This document shows positions 30,654 through 40,204 of a DNA stretch of 64,000 bases, piece by piece. Numbering within the stretch: position 1 is the stretch's first letter; every line of letters starts with the position of its first letter. The stretch is from Stenotrophomonas indicatrix (GTDB lineage: Bacteria; Pseudomonadota; Gammaproteobacteria; Xanthomonadales; Xanthomonadaceae). The stretch lies in NCBI RefSeq assembly GCF_002750975.1, contig NZ_PEJS01000001.1:3844001-3908000 (forward strand). The letters are read 5' to 3'. A program made the position numbers and the translations under genes. The notes below the pieces were generated by a model. The model searched no databases. It saw only the letters and a program-made list of their open reading frames with translations, and was not told the origin of the DNA.

Positions 30654-33600
30654 ATGAGCACTCCCCAGCCGCCGCACCTGCCGACCTCCGATGCATCCAC
30701 TCCGCTGATACCTGCGGCAACCGGCGGCGGCGGGCCTCTGGGTGAAACGAAGATGCGCGAAATCGCGGTGCGGATCTCGCAGTACTTCCGCGATTTCCTT
30801 GAATCGGATTTCAAGCGCGCGCAGGCACCGCGGCGCCGCATCGTGCTTACCAGCGATTCCGGCTTCCGCGCGGGCATGCGCACCGCGCCGTATCCGGCGT
30901 TGGACAAGGAGCTGTGGAAGCTGCTCAGCCGGCCCTCCGGCGAGGAGCTTTCGTTCACCATCGGCCCGCGCAGCTATACCCGGCCGATCAGCGCGACGCT
31001 GCGCCGCATCGTCGAAGAACAAGTGAACGCCATCACCGAGACCGCCATCGCCACGGTGCGCGTGGCCGTGCTGGACAAGGCGCGCGCCAGCATGGCCGGT
31101 GCACTGGAAGACCCGGAAGCCTGGGTGGAATCGGTGCAGGGCACCCTGGTGGATGCGATGTGCGTGCAGGTGGTGCGGCCGCTGATCGCGCATCTGGCCG
31201 GCCCACTGCAGGGCCAGGCGTACTGGGTGATGGATTCGCTGCACGCGGCCGAGTCGGATCTGGTCACCCGCTCCGTTGTGGATCTGCACCAGACGCTGCC
31301 GGAGGTGCTGGCGCGCTTGCTGGCCACCGGTGATGAACTGCCGCTGCAGCAGGCCTGCGAGCACCAGCTGACCCGCGACGGCACGATCAGCGCGCTGATG
31401 GCGTTCTTCGAGAACTTCGTGGCGGCCGACGCCTTCCATGAGTTCCGCGACCTGGAAACCTATGTCGCCACCGGCGATGGTCTGCAGCTGTATCTCTACG
31501 TGGGCACGCTCAAGTACGCGGGGGTGCAGTACCCGGTGTTCTACCTGCCGCTGGACGTGGTGCGGGCCAAGGATGGTTCGGGTTACACCCTGACCCTCAG
31601 CAACCGCCTGTTCGCCAACCGCCGCGCGATCGACTTCGTGCTGCAGGAACTGGCCGTGGGCATGGCCCGCGAGTGGGTGTCGCCGATCCAGGAGCGCATC
31701 CAGTACCTCGACCCGGCACAGAGCCTGTTCGAAGTGGCGGCGTCGCTGTTCCGGCAGGTGGCCAACGCGGTGGATCTGGGCGGCGACGTCTCGCTTTCCT
31801 CGTCTGCCAGCGAGGCATCCACCGCCACCGTTGCGCTGTCGCCTGCCCTGCACCTGGCTGCGTTCGAGCGCGCCGACGAGGCGCTGTTGAATGATTTCGA
31901 GGAGATCATCGACCAGGCCCGCAATGGGGGGTCGAAGCTGGTGGATCTGTTCCACGGCATGGTGGAAGGCGTGCTGATGCGCAACCCCGAGCCGATCGGG
32001 GAACGGGTGGAATCGGCCTGGGATGCGCTGCCGCTGGTGGAGCGCATGGTGTTCGATTCGCCCATTCCGCTGAACGAGGAACAGCGCAAGATCCTGCTGG
32101 CCGTGCGCGAGCCACAGGGCCGCATCGTGGTGGTCGAAGGCCCGCCCGGCACCGGCAAGTCGCACACCATCACCGCCATCGCCGCCGACTGCGCCTTCAA
32201 CAAGAAGAGCTGCCTGGTGCTGTCGGACAAGACCGAAGCGCTGGACGTGGTGTACGACAAGCTGTCCGATGCGATGAGCCGGGTTCGCCATGATCGCGAT
32301 TTCCCCAACCCGATCCTGCGGCTGGGCCAGCAGGCGGCCAACTTCAAGCGCCTGACTTCCACCGGCACGATCAGCCAGATTTCGGCCTTCGCCAAGGCGA
32401 TGAAAGCCAACCAGCCCGCCCTTGAGAGCGAGCGCCAGGACACGGCGCAGACACTGCGGCAGGCCATCTCCACTACCGTGCAGACGCTGGGGCGTGTATC
32501 GCTTGCTGCAGTGAAGACCATGCACGAGCAGGAAGCGGCGCTGGGCGAGCGCGCCCCCGCGGTGCTGCAGCAGGTACACGCGGTGATGGATGCCAACGTG
32601 CTGTCCGAGCTGGAAGCGGTGACCGCGCAGGCGGATGCATTGGAAGCCTATCTTGCCGACCTGTTCGGCAGCACCGACTACACGCCGGCCTCACTGGACG
32701 AACGTATCCGCCGCGATGCGGTGACCACCGCCTTCCTCGCCGACCGACCGGTTAACGGCTGGGCGCTGTTCGAGTCGTTGGATGCCGAGCAGATACGGCT
32801 GCTGGGCACGCTGTTGCTGCAGTACCAGCAGCTGAAGATGCCGCTGCTGGGCTATCTGCTGCGTGGCAATGCGGTGCGCGGGCTGGAGCTTCAGCTCAAC
32901 CAGCTCGGCACCACCCGCCCGCTGCTGCTCAAGCAGGATGCAGCTGCCCTGCAGGACATCGTGCAGGGCGCAAACGCGCTGCGCATGAAGCTGGAGGCCG
33001 AAGGCCTGGGCACGCAGCTGCCGGCCAGCTATCGGCAGATCGCCCACGGCGCCGCGCCGGGCCCGGGTGCGGCGGTTGCACGGCAGGCGATGACCCTGCT
33101 GGCGCGGCTCAATCCGGCCATCGTCGAGGCCCTGCTGGCCGAGCCGAAGGACGACCCCGCACTGTGGGCGCTGACCCTGCGCTTCCTGCAGGGCTGGATG
33201 GCCACGCGCAAGGCCTTCGTCGACGCGCCGCAGTACGACTATGTGGGCACCAAGACCAAGCTGGAGCGCCTGAACACCTCGGTGATGAATGCCCATGTGG
33301 ATGGGCGCCTGATCAGCTTCATGGATCATCACCGCGCCGATGCGCGGGCGTTGGCGGGCGTGATCGCCAACCGGCAGAAATTCCCGGTGGACAAGTTCGA
33401 GAGCGTGCGCGAGTCGTTCCCGGTGATGATCGCCAGCATCCGCGAGTTCGGCGAATACATGCCGCTGGCACCGGACCTGTTCGACGTACTGGTGATCGAC
33501 GAAGGCTCGCAGGTCTCGGTGGCGCAGGCGCTGCCGGCGCTGCTGCGCGCGCGCAAGGTGGTGGTACTGGGCGATTCCAAGCAGTTTTCCAACGTCAAGG

Positions 33601-35000
33601 CCGCCAACGCCAGCATCGCGCTGAACGACAAGTACCGCTCGGACCTGGTCAACTATTTCCGCACCAACGTCAGCCAGCAGGCCGACGTGCTGGAGCGGTT
33701 GGCCATGTTCGATGTGAAGCGCTCGGTGCTGGAGTTCTGCTCGCTCTCGGCCTCGTACTCGGTGATGCTGCGCAAGCATTTCCGCAGCTATGCGGAACTG
33801 ATCGGGTTCTCGTCCTCCACCTTCTACAACCACCAGCTGCAGGCGCTGAAGATCCGCAGCCGGCCGCTGCAGGAGGTGATCCGCTTCAGCCAGGTCGATG
33901 CCAGTGGGCACCGCACCAGCCGCAGCACCAACGACGCCGAAGCGGCGTTCATTGCCGAGCGCCTGGTGGAACTGCTGGATACGGACGCGCCGCCCACGGT
34001 CGGCATCATCACGCCGTTCCGCGAGCAGCAGACGCTGTTGTCCAAGACGCTGTTCAACCATCCGCGCGGCCGCGAGTTCGAAGGGCGGCTTCGCCTGAAG
34101 GTGATGACGGTCGACTCCTGCCAGGGTGAGGAACGCGGACTGATCTTCTATTCGATGGTGGCGACCGCCGGCCAGGATGCGCTGAACTACATCTTCCCGG
34201 TCAGCCTTAGCGGCGCGGTGGATGCGGTGGAAGACAAGCTGAAAGTGCAGCGTCTGAATGTCGGCTTCTCCCGTGCGCAGGAGGCGATCTGGTTCGTACA
34301 TTCGATGCCGGTGGATGCGTTCCGCGGCGCGATTGGCCATGCGCTGCGTTACTACGCCAGCCAGCTGGACCGCCCCGCGCCCGACGCCGCGCAGACCGAT
34401 GCGCGCAGCCCGATGGAATCGAAGGTGCTGCAGTGGCTGCGGCAGACGCCGTTCGTGCTTGCCCATGGTGATGCGGTCGAGATCATTCCGCAGTTCCCGG
34501 TGGGTGACTACCTGCGCCAGCTCGACCCGACCTATCAGCACCCGGCGTGGCGGGTGGACTTCCTGGTGACCGTGCAGACCGTGCGCGGCGCGCTGCAGAT
34601 CGTGATCGAGTACGACGGCTTCGAATTCCATTTCCGCCGCGACAAGCCGGTGCATGTGGGCAACCACGAGCGCTATCTGGTGGAGGCTGATGTCGAGCGC
34701 CAGCTGACCCTGGAAAGCTACGGCTACCGCTTCCTGCGCATCAACCGGTTCAACCTCGGCAGCGACCCGGTGCAGACACTGTCCGACCGGCTCTATCGCC
34801 TGATTGAAGTGGCCGGCACGGAGATCCGCTCGGCAGCGGTCGACCAGGTGATCGAGCAGGTGCAGGGGCTGGAATCGAAGGAGAAGAAAGTCTGCAGCCG
34901 CTGTGGGCAGATCCGCAGCCAGGAAGAGTTCTTCGACCCTGACCTGCGCGCCGGTGCCGGCGGGGTGGGACGGATCTGCATGCCCTGCAAGGCGGGCTAG
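30654..35000 (+). CDS. SF1 helicase fused to a Vsr/DUF559-like nuclease domain and zinc ribbon
   Basis: A 1448-residue protein. The N-terminal ~450 residues have no recognised domain. The helicase follows: Walker A GPPGTGKSHT (about 496), VIDEGSQVS (about 949), GDSKQFSN, a 'LRKHFRSYAELIGFSS' motif in place of QYRM, TVDSCQGEERG and VGFSRAQEAI (about 1202). From about 1254 a restriction-endonuclease-like domain (ESKVLQWL, VGDYLRQLDP, WRVDFLV, IVIEYDG) resembles the Vsr/DUF559 nucleases. The last 35 residues form a CxxC...CxxC zinc ribbon. The order is like the antiphage protein Hhe (helicase-Vsr), but core-like base composition and context also allow a housekeeping role. The ATG is preferred over GTG 30636. 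Confidence 0.82.
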   Translation: MSTPQPPHLPTSDASTPLIPAATGGGGPLGETKMREIAVRISQYFRDFLESDFKRAQAPRRRIVLTSDSGFRAGMRTAPYPALDKELWKLLSRPSGEELSFTIGPRSYTRPISATLRRIVEEQVNAITETAIATVRVAVLDKARASMAGALEDPEAWVESVQGTLVDAMCVQVVRPLIAHLAGPLQGQAYWVMDSLHAAESDLVTRSVVDLHQTLPEVLARLLATGDELPLQQACEHQLTRDGTISALMAFFENFVAADAFHEFRDLETYVATGDGLQLYLYVGTLKYAGVQYPVFYLPLDVVRAKDGSGYTLTLSNRLFANRRAIDFVLQELAVGMAREWVSPIQERIQYLDPAQSLFEVAASLFRQVANAVDLGGDVSLSSSASEASTATVALSPALHLAAFERADEALLNDFEEIIDQARNGGSKLVDLFHGMVEGVLMRNPEPIGERVESAWDALPLVERMVFDSPIPLNEEQRKILLAVREPQGRIVVVEGPPGTGKSHTITAIAADCAFNKKSCLVLSDKTEALDVVYDKLSDAMSRVRHDRDFPNPILRLGQQAANFKRLTSTGTISQISAFAKAMKANQPALESERQDTAQTLRQAISTTVQTLGRVSLAAVKTMHEQEAALGERAPAVLQQVHAVMDANVLSELEAVTAQADALEAYLADLFGSTDYTPASLDERIRRDAVTTAFLADRPVNGWALFESLDAEQIRLLGTLLLQYQQLKMPLLGYLLRGNAVRGLELQLNQLGTTRPLLLKQDAAALQDIVQGANALRMKLEAEGLGTQLPASYRQIAHGAAPGPGAAVARQAMTLLARLNPAIVEALLAEPKDDPALWALTLRFLQGWMATRKAFVDAPQYDYVGTKTKLERLNTSVMNAHVDGRLISFMDHHRADARALAGVIANRQKFPVDKFESVRESFPVMIASIREFGEYMPLAPDLFDVLVIDEGSQVSVAQALPALLRARKVVVLGDSKQFSNVKAANASIALNDKYRSDLVNYFRTNVSQQADVLERLAMFDVKRSVLEFCSLSASYSVMLRKHFRSYAELIGFSSSTFYNHQLQALKIRSRPLQEVIRFSQVDASGHRTSRSTNDAEAAFIAERLVELLDTDAPPTVGIITPFREQQTLLSKTLFNHPRGREFEGRLRLKVMTVDSCQGEERGLIFYSMVATAGQDALNYIFPVSLSGAVDAVEDKLKVQRLNVGFSRAQEAIWFVHSMPVDAFRGAIGHALRYYASQLDRPAPDAAQTDARSPMESKVLQWLRQTPFVLAHGDAVEIIPQFPVGDYLRQLDPTYQHPAWRVDFLVTVQTVRGALQIVIEYDGFEFHFRRDKPVHVGNHERYLVEADVERQLTLESYGYRFLRINRFNLGSDPVQTLSDRLYRLIEVAGTEIRSAAVDQVIEQVQGLESKEKKVCSRCGQIRSQEEFFDPDLRAGAGGVGRICMPCKAG

Positions 35001-35386
35001 GCGGTGCTGCCGGGTGCCAGCGTGCGCACGGCCACCGCCGCCAGCCTGCGGCTGACCAGCGTGTAGAGTTCTTCCAGTTCGGCCGCGCGCGCGTCGGTCA
35101 TGTTGGTACCGAACAGTACCCGCGACAGCGCCGCCTTGTGGGTGTCGGCGGGATAGCGCGCCCGCGCCCGGTACACGGCCTGCAGCACCAGCCAGGCCAG
35201 GCGGAACCCGCCCCCGGGCAGGGGGCGGACTACGCGGTCATAGACCTGCCAGAACTGGTATTCGGCCTGCAGGTCGACCGCCGGTGCTGCGAACGGCACC
35301 GGACGCGCACGTCCATGGGCGCGCCTGCGAACCGGAGGGAAACGGGGGTTGTGCTGTGCCATGCCTACAGGATGACCCAGCAACAT
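34997..35386 (-). CDS. Hypothetical protein
   Basis: A 129-residue basic, Ala/Arg-rich helical protein with no signal peptide (FWQVYDRVVRPLPGGGFRLAW is its most patterned part, given here only as FWQVYDRVV...GGFRLAW). No family is recognised. It is convergent with the helicase gene and shares four bases at the stop codons. ATG 35386 has AAGG about nine bases upstream; ATG 35362 is an alternative. A much longer open frame continues upstream through the repeat array and is not used. Confidence 0.55.
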   Translation of the reverse strand: MLLGHPVGMAQHNPRFPPVRRRAHGRARPVPFAAPAVDLQAEYQFWQVYDRVVRPLPGGGFRLAWLVLQAVYRARARYPADTHKAALSRVLFGTNMTDARAAELEELYTLVSRRLAAVAVRTLAPGSTA

Positions 35387-35462
35387 TGTGGGAACCTTGC
35401 GTTGGTGCCGGAATATCAGTGCTGATTGTGCAAAGTGCGGCGGATGGCCCGCTTGGGTGTAG

Positions 35463-36001
35463 CGATTCCGCCGGGCATGGCCCGGCGCTACCGGATTGCG
35501 TGCAGCGAAGGGCCACGCTTGGGTAGATGCCAACCTTGGTTGGCAAGGCGCGTCGGCGCCGGAGGGATTTCGCCGGGCATGGCCCGGCGCTACCAGATTG
35601 CGTGCGGCGAAGGGCCACGCTTGGGTAGATGCCAACCTTGGTTGGCAAGGCGCGTCGGCACCGGAGGGATTTCGCCGGGCATGGCCCGGCGCTACCGTAT
35701 TGCGTGCGGCGAGGGCCCCGCTTGGGTAGATGCCAACCTTGGTTGGCGAGGCGCGTCGGCGCCGGAGGGATTTCGCCGGGCATGGCCCGGCGCTACCGGA
35801 TTGCGTGCGACGAAGGGCTCCGCTTGGGTAGATGCCAACCTTGGTTGGCAAGGCGCGTCGGCGCCGGAGGGATTCCGCCGGGCATAGCCCGGCGCTACCA
35901 GATTGCGTGCGGCGAGGGGGCCCGCTTGGGTAGATGCCAACCTTGGTTGGCAAGGCGCGTCGGCGCCGGAGGGATTTCGCCGGGCATTGCCCGGCGCTAC
36001 C
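35463..36001. repeat. Tandem array of a ~102-bp SMAG-containing unit
   Basis: Five complete units and the start of a sixth. Each has CGCCGGGC-ATG-GCCCGGCGCTAC, a spacer with ATTGCGTGC and CGCTTGG, then GTAGATGCCAACC-TTGGTTGGC and a GGCGCGTCGGCGCCGGAGG segment. The first SMAG palindrome starts at 35469, 35571, 35673, 35774, 35876 and 35978, so the period is 101-102 bases. Units differ by a few bases, including GCATAGCCC and GCATTGCCC variants in the last two. Confidence 0.92.
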
Positions 36002-36019
36002 CAGCCTGCCGCGAAGTGC

Positions 36020-36042
36020 ATCCACGCATGGCGTGGATCTAC
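36020..36042 (+). repeat. SMAG repeat abutting the TonB receptor stop
   Basis: ATCCACGC-ATGGCGTGGATCTAC ends directly at the stop codon of the leftward receptor gene. It is a GTAG-ended palindrome that may serve as its 3' hairpin. Confidence 0.7.
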
Positions 36043-38358
36043 TTAGAAGGTTATCGAGGTGCTGAACATCACCTTCCGGGGGGCGCTGCGCTGCAGGGTC
36101 TGGTAGTCGCCCGAGAACGACGAGCCGGCGATGGTGGCGGTGCCGATGTTGTTGCGGTTGAACAGGTTGCTTACGTCCAGCCGCAGCTCCAGCCCCGGCA
36201 GCAGGCTGTCCGGGCCCAGCGTGTAGGCCGTGTACGCGTTGACCTGCCAGAACGTTGGCACGCGGATGTCGTTTTCATAGGTGAAGGGCTGGCGCAGGTA
36301 TGAGGTGCTGGTGGCACCGAAACGCCAGTCACCGAAGTGCGCGGATAGGTCGCTGACCAGCGACAGCTGCGGGTAGCCCGGCTGCGCGTTGCCCTTGATC
36401 GGGTACACGGTATCGCCCACCACGAAATCGCTGTCGTAGTACGAGCGCGCCAGCGCGATGCCCTGGTAGAACTGCAGGTGGTCGGTCAGGTCGGCGGTGA
36501 TGCCGAGATCTGCGCCGATCACGTGCATCTTCGGCATCAAGCGCACTGTGTTGATCTGCGCGAACTGGGTGCCGATGGCCGCCGACAGCAGGCGGTTGCG
36601 GATGTCGTTGTAGAACACATCACCGGTCACGGTCAGGCGGTCGAAGCGGTGGCTGGCGCCCACGGTCAGGTTCCAGTTCTTCTCTGGGCGCAGGGTGCCG
36701 GCCACGCGGTCGAACTCTTTCTGGTCGCTGATGGTCCAGGCCGACGCGGTATAGCCGATGTTGCCGCGCTGGGCCACGCGATAGCCGTTCATGGTGTTGA
36801 CCAGGTCGATGAAGGCATCGGTCCGCTCGGTCGGGCTCCAGTACAGCGACACGTGCGGCAGGAAGTTGCTCTTTGCGCGCAGCGTGCCGGACACCGGCCG
36901 CTCCGCTGCATCGCCGATGCCGCCACCGGTGGTGGTGAAGTCCACGGCCTTGAAGCCCAGCCCCAGCACCAGCGTGTCGGTAACGGCGTAATTGTCATGC
37001 AGGTAGAACTGCCGCGAGCGGGTCACCCAGCTGGATGCGTTGTCGGTCTGGAACGCCGGCCCGTACACATCGAACGGCCCGGTCGCCTTCAGTGGTTTGC
37101 CCTGCCCCAGCAGCGGCTGCTGGTACCACTCGGTCTTCGCGGCCGCCTTGCTCTTCTCCTGCCAGAAACCGGCGGTGAGGGTCTGCGCACCGGTCTCGAA
37201 CTGCAGGTTGAACATGCCACCGAGGCGATTGAGGTGCGGCGTCTGCACCTGTTCGGAGAAAGGCGCGCCGTTGGGCGAGGGCACGGTCGGGTCGGTCAAG
37301 GTGGCCTGGGTGTGGCTGTTGGCGTTGTACAGCTGCACGTTGCCGCTGAGCGCGGGCGTGATCTGGAAGCGATGGTTGATCGACGCGACGCGGTCGCGGG
37401 TCACCTGGCCGGTGTCGTAGGGAATCAGCTCGGACAGCTCGCCGCAGGTGTAGGCGCCGCAGGACGTGTCGGCGTTCTCCGGCGAGGCCACGTAGTACGC
37501 CCATGCATAGTCCGGATAGAAGCTGTCGGCCTTCCAGCCCAGCTTGCGGATCATGTCGAAGGAGATGTTGTTGTAGCCCCACACTGCGGCCTTGCTGTCG
37601 GACAGGAACACGGTGAAGTCACCCCACGCCACATCCTGCTGGGCCTTCAGGTCACCGCGCAGGAACTTCTGGGTGCCGGCGCCCTGGTACTTGTCGGCCG
37701 ACACGCGCTGCAGGTCGACCAGCAGCTTCGGGCCGTGTTCGCCCAGCTGGCCGCTCTGGCCCGAGACCGTGGTGACCCGTGTGTTGTTGCTGCCCACGCC
37801 CTGCTTGATACGCAGGCTGGGGGTGTCCTGCAGGTCGCGCAGGCGGTACTCGAGGCTGCCGCCATTGACGCTGCTGGAGAACACACTGACTGGTGCACCG
37901 CCCGGGCTGACCGTGATCGAACCGATGCCATCGGGCACGCCGACGTTGACCACGCTGGTGCCGGTAAGCGAGAGGAAGCCGTTGTCGTTCAGCGGCACGC
38001 CTTCGAAGGTGATGCCCATTTCATTCATGCGGAAACCGCGCACGAACAGGCTGGTGGCAGAAATATCCAGGCCGAGACCGTCGGTGGCGGTGTAGCTGGC
38101 ACCCGGCACGTTCTTCAGCATCGACAGGCCGTTGTTGCCGGTCACCATCGCATCCAGGTCGGTGGCATTGATGACGTAGCGGTTCGGGCCCACCACCTGG
38201 GTGGGGGCGACAGCAGCACCGCGTGGGGTGGCGATGACCTGCAGCGCGTTCAAGGTGGTGGGGGTGTCGTGCGCGGCGCCGGTGGATTCGGCAGCGTGCA
38301 GCGGTGCAACGAGGGCGGTGCCGATTGCCAGGGCAAGAAGCGTAGGTGGAGTGTTCAT
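36043..38358 (-). CDS. TonB-dependent outer-membrane receptor
   Basis: A 771-residue receptor with a signal peptide ending LHAAES, a plug domain (about 35-165; VINATDLDAMV, FVRGFRMNEMGITFEGVPLND given as two parts FVRGFRM and FEGVPLND, then GSITVSPGGAPV) and a 22-strand-type beta-barrel ending in aromatic F-S-T-S-I-T-F. The plug's RGF and GVPLN segments resemble FecA/CirA-type ferric or small-molecule receptors. The substrate cannot be told; no transporter or regulator is adjacent. ATG 38358 gives the signal peptide; the upstream open extension is discarded. Confidence 0.9.
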   Translation of the reverse strand: MNTPPTLLALAIGTALVAPLHAAESTGAAHDTPTTLNALQVIATPRGAAVAPTQVVGPNRYVINATDLDAMVTGNNGLSMLKNVPGASYTATDGLGLDISATSLFVRGFRMNEMGITFEGVPLNDNGFLSLTGTSVVNVGVPDGIGSITVSPGGAPVSVFSSSVNGGSLEYRLRDLQDTPSLRIKQGVGSNNTRVTTVSGQSGQLGEHGPKLLVDLQRVSADKYQGAGTQKFLRGDLKAQQDVAWGDFTVFLSDSKAAVWGYNNISFDMIRKLGWKADSFYPDYAWAYYVASPENADTSCGAYTCGELSELIPYDTGQVTRDRVASINHRFQITPALSGNVQLYNANSHTQATLTDPTVPSPNGAPFSEQVQTPHLNRLGGMFNLQFETGAQTLTAGFWQEKSKAAAKTEWYQQPLLGQGKPLKATGPFDVYGPAFQTDNASSWVTRSRQFYLHDNYAVTDTLVLGLGFKAVDFTTTGGGIGDAAERPVSGTLRAKSNFLPHVSLYWSPTERTDAFIDLVNTMNGYRVAQRGNIGYTASAWTISDQKEFDRVAGTLRPEKNWNLTVGASHRFDRLTVTGDVFYNDIRNRLLSAAIGTQFAQINTVRLMPKMHVIGADLGITADLTDHLQFYQGIALARSYYDSDFVVGDTVYPIKGNAQPGYPQLSLVSDLSAHFGDWRFGATSTSYLRQPFTYENDIRVPTFWQVNAYTAYTLGPDSLLPGLELRLDVSNLFNRNNIGTATIAGSSFSGDYQTLQRSAPRKVMFSTSITF

Positions 38359-38824
38359 GGCCAGATCCAGGGTGCAGGGAGAAGAGGACGCAGGCGCACG
38401 CCCAGCGCGATGCAGCGCCGGATGGCGATGCAGTGGCTGGTGACGCGATTGCGTTGAAGGCGGGACCGGCGCTGCGCACGCGCCGGTCAGCGGCAGACGA
38501 AGACGATCAGCTGCCGAACGATTCGATGGCGTGATTCGGCGTGCGCAAGTGTTGCATCGGACCGCCACATCCGCCATTGCACCGTGGGAAAGCGCGGCTA
38601 TACGCAGGTATCGCTTTCGATGCCGCGCTATCACCTGCACGTTGCAGCGTGATGTCTGTGCGCTCGGTCAGCCTTTCGACTATTCGTTCCTGGCTCGACT
38701 TGCGCCGCCCTGGATGCTGAATGATCATGTCGGCGGCGGCCGCGCGGATATCTGCGATGCCTTCCGCACGCGCTGCCATGCAAGGCTCCGACGCGTTAAC
38801 TCGACACTTCAAAGGACGAACGTC
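38359..38824. other. Intergenic region, no gene seen
   Basis: There are about 465 bases between the divergent TonB receptor and a small secreted protein. The frames open here lack plausible starts. It should contain both promoters; no operator or Fur-like box could be recognised with confidence. Confidence 0.5.
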
Positions 38825-39307
38825 ATGTTGAATGGATTGAAACCGCTCGCCGCAACTGCACTTTGCCTGCTCGGCCTGTCCGCCTTCGCCGAGAATGCCG
38901 CCGCCGCGCAATGGGTCGACAGCGGCCGCACTGCGTACTTCAAGCAAAGCCCCTTCTCCAGCGCATGGGAACACACCTGCACGACCGGCGGCACGCCGAT
39001 CCAGGACTTCCCGGGCACCTGCGCCAACGATCCGTTCAGCGGTTGGACGACCAACTACAATGCCGCCAGCGCATCGGCCAACAACCAGCTCAATGCCTGC
39101 CACTTCGACTCGCAGAAGCTCGGCTCGGCCTGCTACGGCCTGGCGTATGCGATCAATGGGCAGGTCTACGCTGGCGGCCTGCCTGCCAGCTGCAACGTCG
39201 GTGCCCGTGCGGTGGTTGTTTCGACCCGCATGGAAACGATCGAGATCCAGAACCATGAGCTCGATGTAGAGAGCGTCCAGTCGGGCAACGAGTACGTCTG
39301 CCAGTAA
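38825..39307 (+). CDS. Small secreted cysteine-containing protein, unknown family
   Basis: A 160-residue protein with a Sec signal peptide (about 1-27, ending NAAAA). The mature part has six cysteines (EHTCTTGG, GTCAND, NACHFD, SACYGL, ASCNVG, EYVCQ), enough for three disulfides, and repeated Gly/Ala/Asn-rich segments. AAGGA is eight bases before the ATG and a terminator follows, so it is a single-gene unit. No enzyme motif is visible. Confidence 0.7.
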   Translation: MLNGLKPLAATALCLLGLSAFAENAAAAQWVDSGRTAYFKQSPFSSAWEHTCTTGGTPIQDFPGTCANDPFSGWTTNYNAASASANNQLNACHFDSQKLGSACYGLAYAINGQVYAGGLPASCNVGARAVVVSTRMETIEIQNHELDVESVQSGNEYVCQ

Positions 39308-39318
39308 AACCGTTGGTG

Positions 39319-39347
39319 GGACGCCACCACCGTGCGTGGCGGCGTCC
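39319..39347 (+). terminator. Intrinsic terminator of the secreted-protein gene
   Basis: GGACGCC-A-CCAC-CGTGC-GTGG-C-GGCGTCC is followed by TTCTT. A long GC stem with an internal mismatch and a short T-tract starts 11 bases after the stop codon. Confidence 0.65.
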
Positions 39348-39367
39348 TTCTTCGTATTGCCGGCTTC

Positions 39368-40204
39368 TTACTGCAGCACGAAGCGCTCGATCGCCCTGGC
39401 CACGCCTTCATCGGCGTTGGTGGCGGTCTCGAAGCGCGCGGTAGCCTTCACCGCATCGATGGCATTGCCCATCGCCACGCTGGTGCCGGCGTACTGCAGC
39501 ATGGTGAGGTCGTTCTCCTGGTCGCCGATGGCCATCACGTTGGCGCGGTCGATGCCCAGGTGCTCGGCCAGCTTCTGCAGGCTCGGCCCCTTGCCGGCGC
39601 GGTGGTCGAATACTTCCAGGAAGAACGGCGCGCTCTTCAGCACCGCGAAGCGCTCGGTCAGCGCGGCCGGCAGGCGCGCGATGGCGGCGTCCAGCACGTC
39701 CGGCTCGTCGATCATCATCAGCTTGATGAAGGACATGCCAGGGTCCATGTCGGCCACGCGGCGGTACGACAGTGGCATGCGCGAAAGATGCGAGTCGGCC
39801 ACGGTGTAGATGCTGATGTCCTGGTTGGGCGTGTACATGCGCTGCGCGTCCAGTGCCTGGAAGTGCACGCCGATCTCGCGGGCGACCTGTTCGCAGTACA
39901 CGAAATCGTCGAAGCTGAGCGGATACTCGACCACGGTTTCGCGCGGGCCGATGCGCTGCACCAGGCCGCCGTTGCAGGCGATGCAGTAGTCATCGTCGCC
40001 CTCGATGCCAAGCTCATGCAGGAACGGCGCCAGCCCTGGAACCGGGCGGCCGCTGGTCAGCACGATGTGCACGCCCAGCGCGCGCGCTTGGGCGATGGCC
40101 TGCTTCACGCGCGCGGTGAGCTTGTGGGCGGGGTCCAGCAGGGTGCCATCCATATCGATGGCGACCAGTTCGATGGTCGATTGCCTGCGACCCATGTCCA
40201 TCAT
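39368..40204 (-). CDS. Cof-type HAD-IIB phosphatase (YidA-like)
   Basis: About 278 residues. HAD motif I is AIDMDGTLLD near the N-terminus, motif II VLTSGRP, motif III Lys in DHRAGKGPSL, and motif IV AIGDQENDLTML. A C2B-type cap lies between motifs II and III. Members dephosphorylate small sugar phosphates and similar metabolites. Several ATGs (40204, 40201, 40195) and a TTG are possible starts; the difference is at most five residues. It is convergent with the secreted-protein gene. Confidence 0.88.
   Translation of the reverse strand: MMDMGRRQSTIELVAIDMDGTLLDPAHKLTARVKQAIAQARALGVHIVLTSGRPVPGLAPFLHELGIEGDDDYCIACNGGLVQRIGPRETVVEYPLSFDDFVYCEQVAREIGVHFQALDAQRMYTPNQDISIYTVADSHLSRMPLSYRRVADMDPGMSFIKLMMIDEPDVLDAAIARLPAALTERFAVLKSAPFFLEVFDHRAGKGPSLQKLAEHLGIDRANVMAIGDQENDLTMLQYAGTSVAMGNAIDAVKATARFETATNADEGVARAIERFVLQ

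Noticed and set aside
32691..34667. 658-residue open frame opposite the helicase fusion
   Set aside because: Shadow of the helicase reading frame, whose motifs are on the + strand; no independent evidence.
35463..36001. Resemblance of the tandem array to a CRISPR
   Set aside because: Units are ~102 bp with nearly identical content throughout; there are no unique spacers, short direct repeats, leader or cas genes.
35387..36025. Long leftward open frame continuing upstream of the 129-residue gene through the repeat array
   Set aside because: The repeat units are not a coding domain: the 101-102 base period changes frame once, and the translated repeats are just SMAG palindromes.
36478..38457. 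659-residue open frame opposite the TonB receptor
   Set aside because: Antisense of a clear receptor gene; no start signal, no domain, and skewed Gly/His/Val composition from high-GC codon bias.
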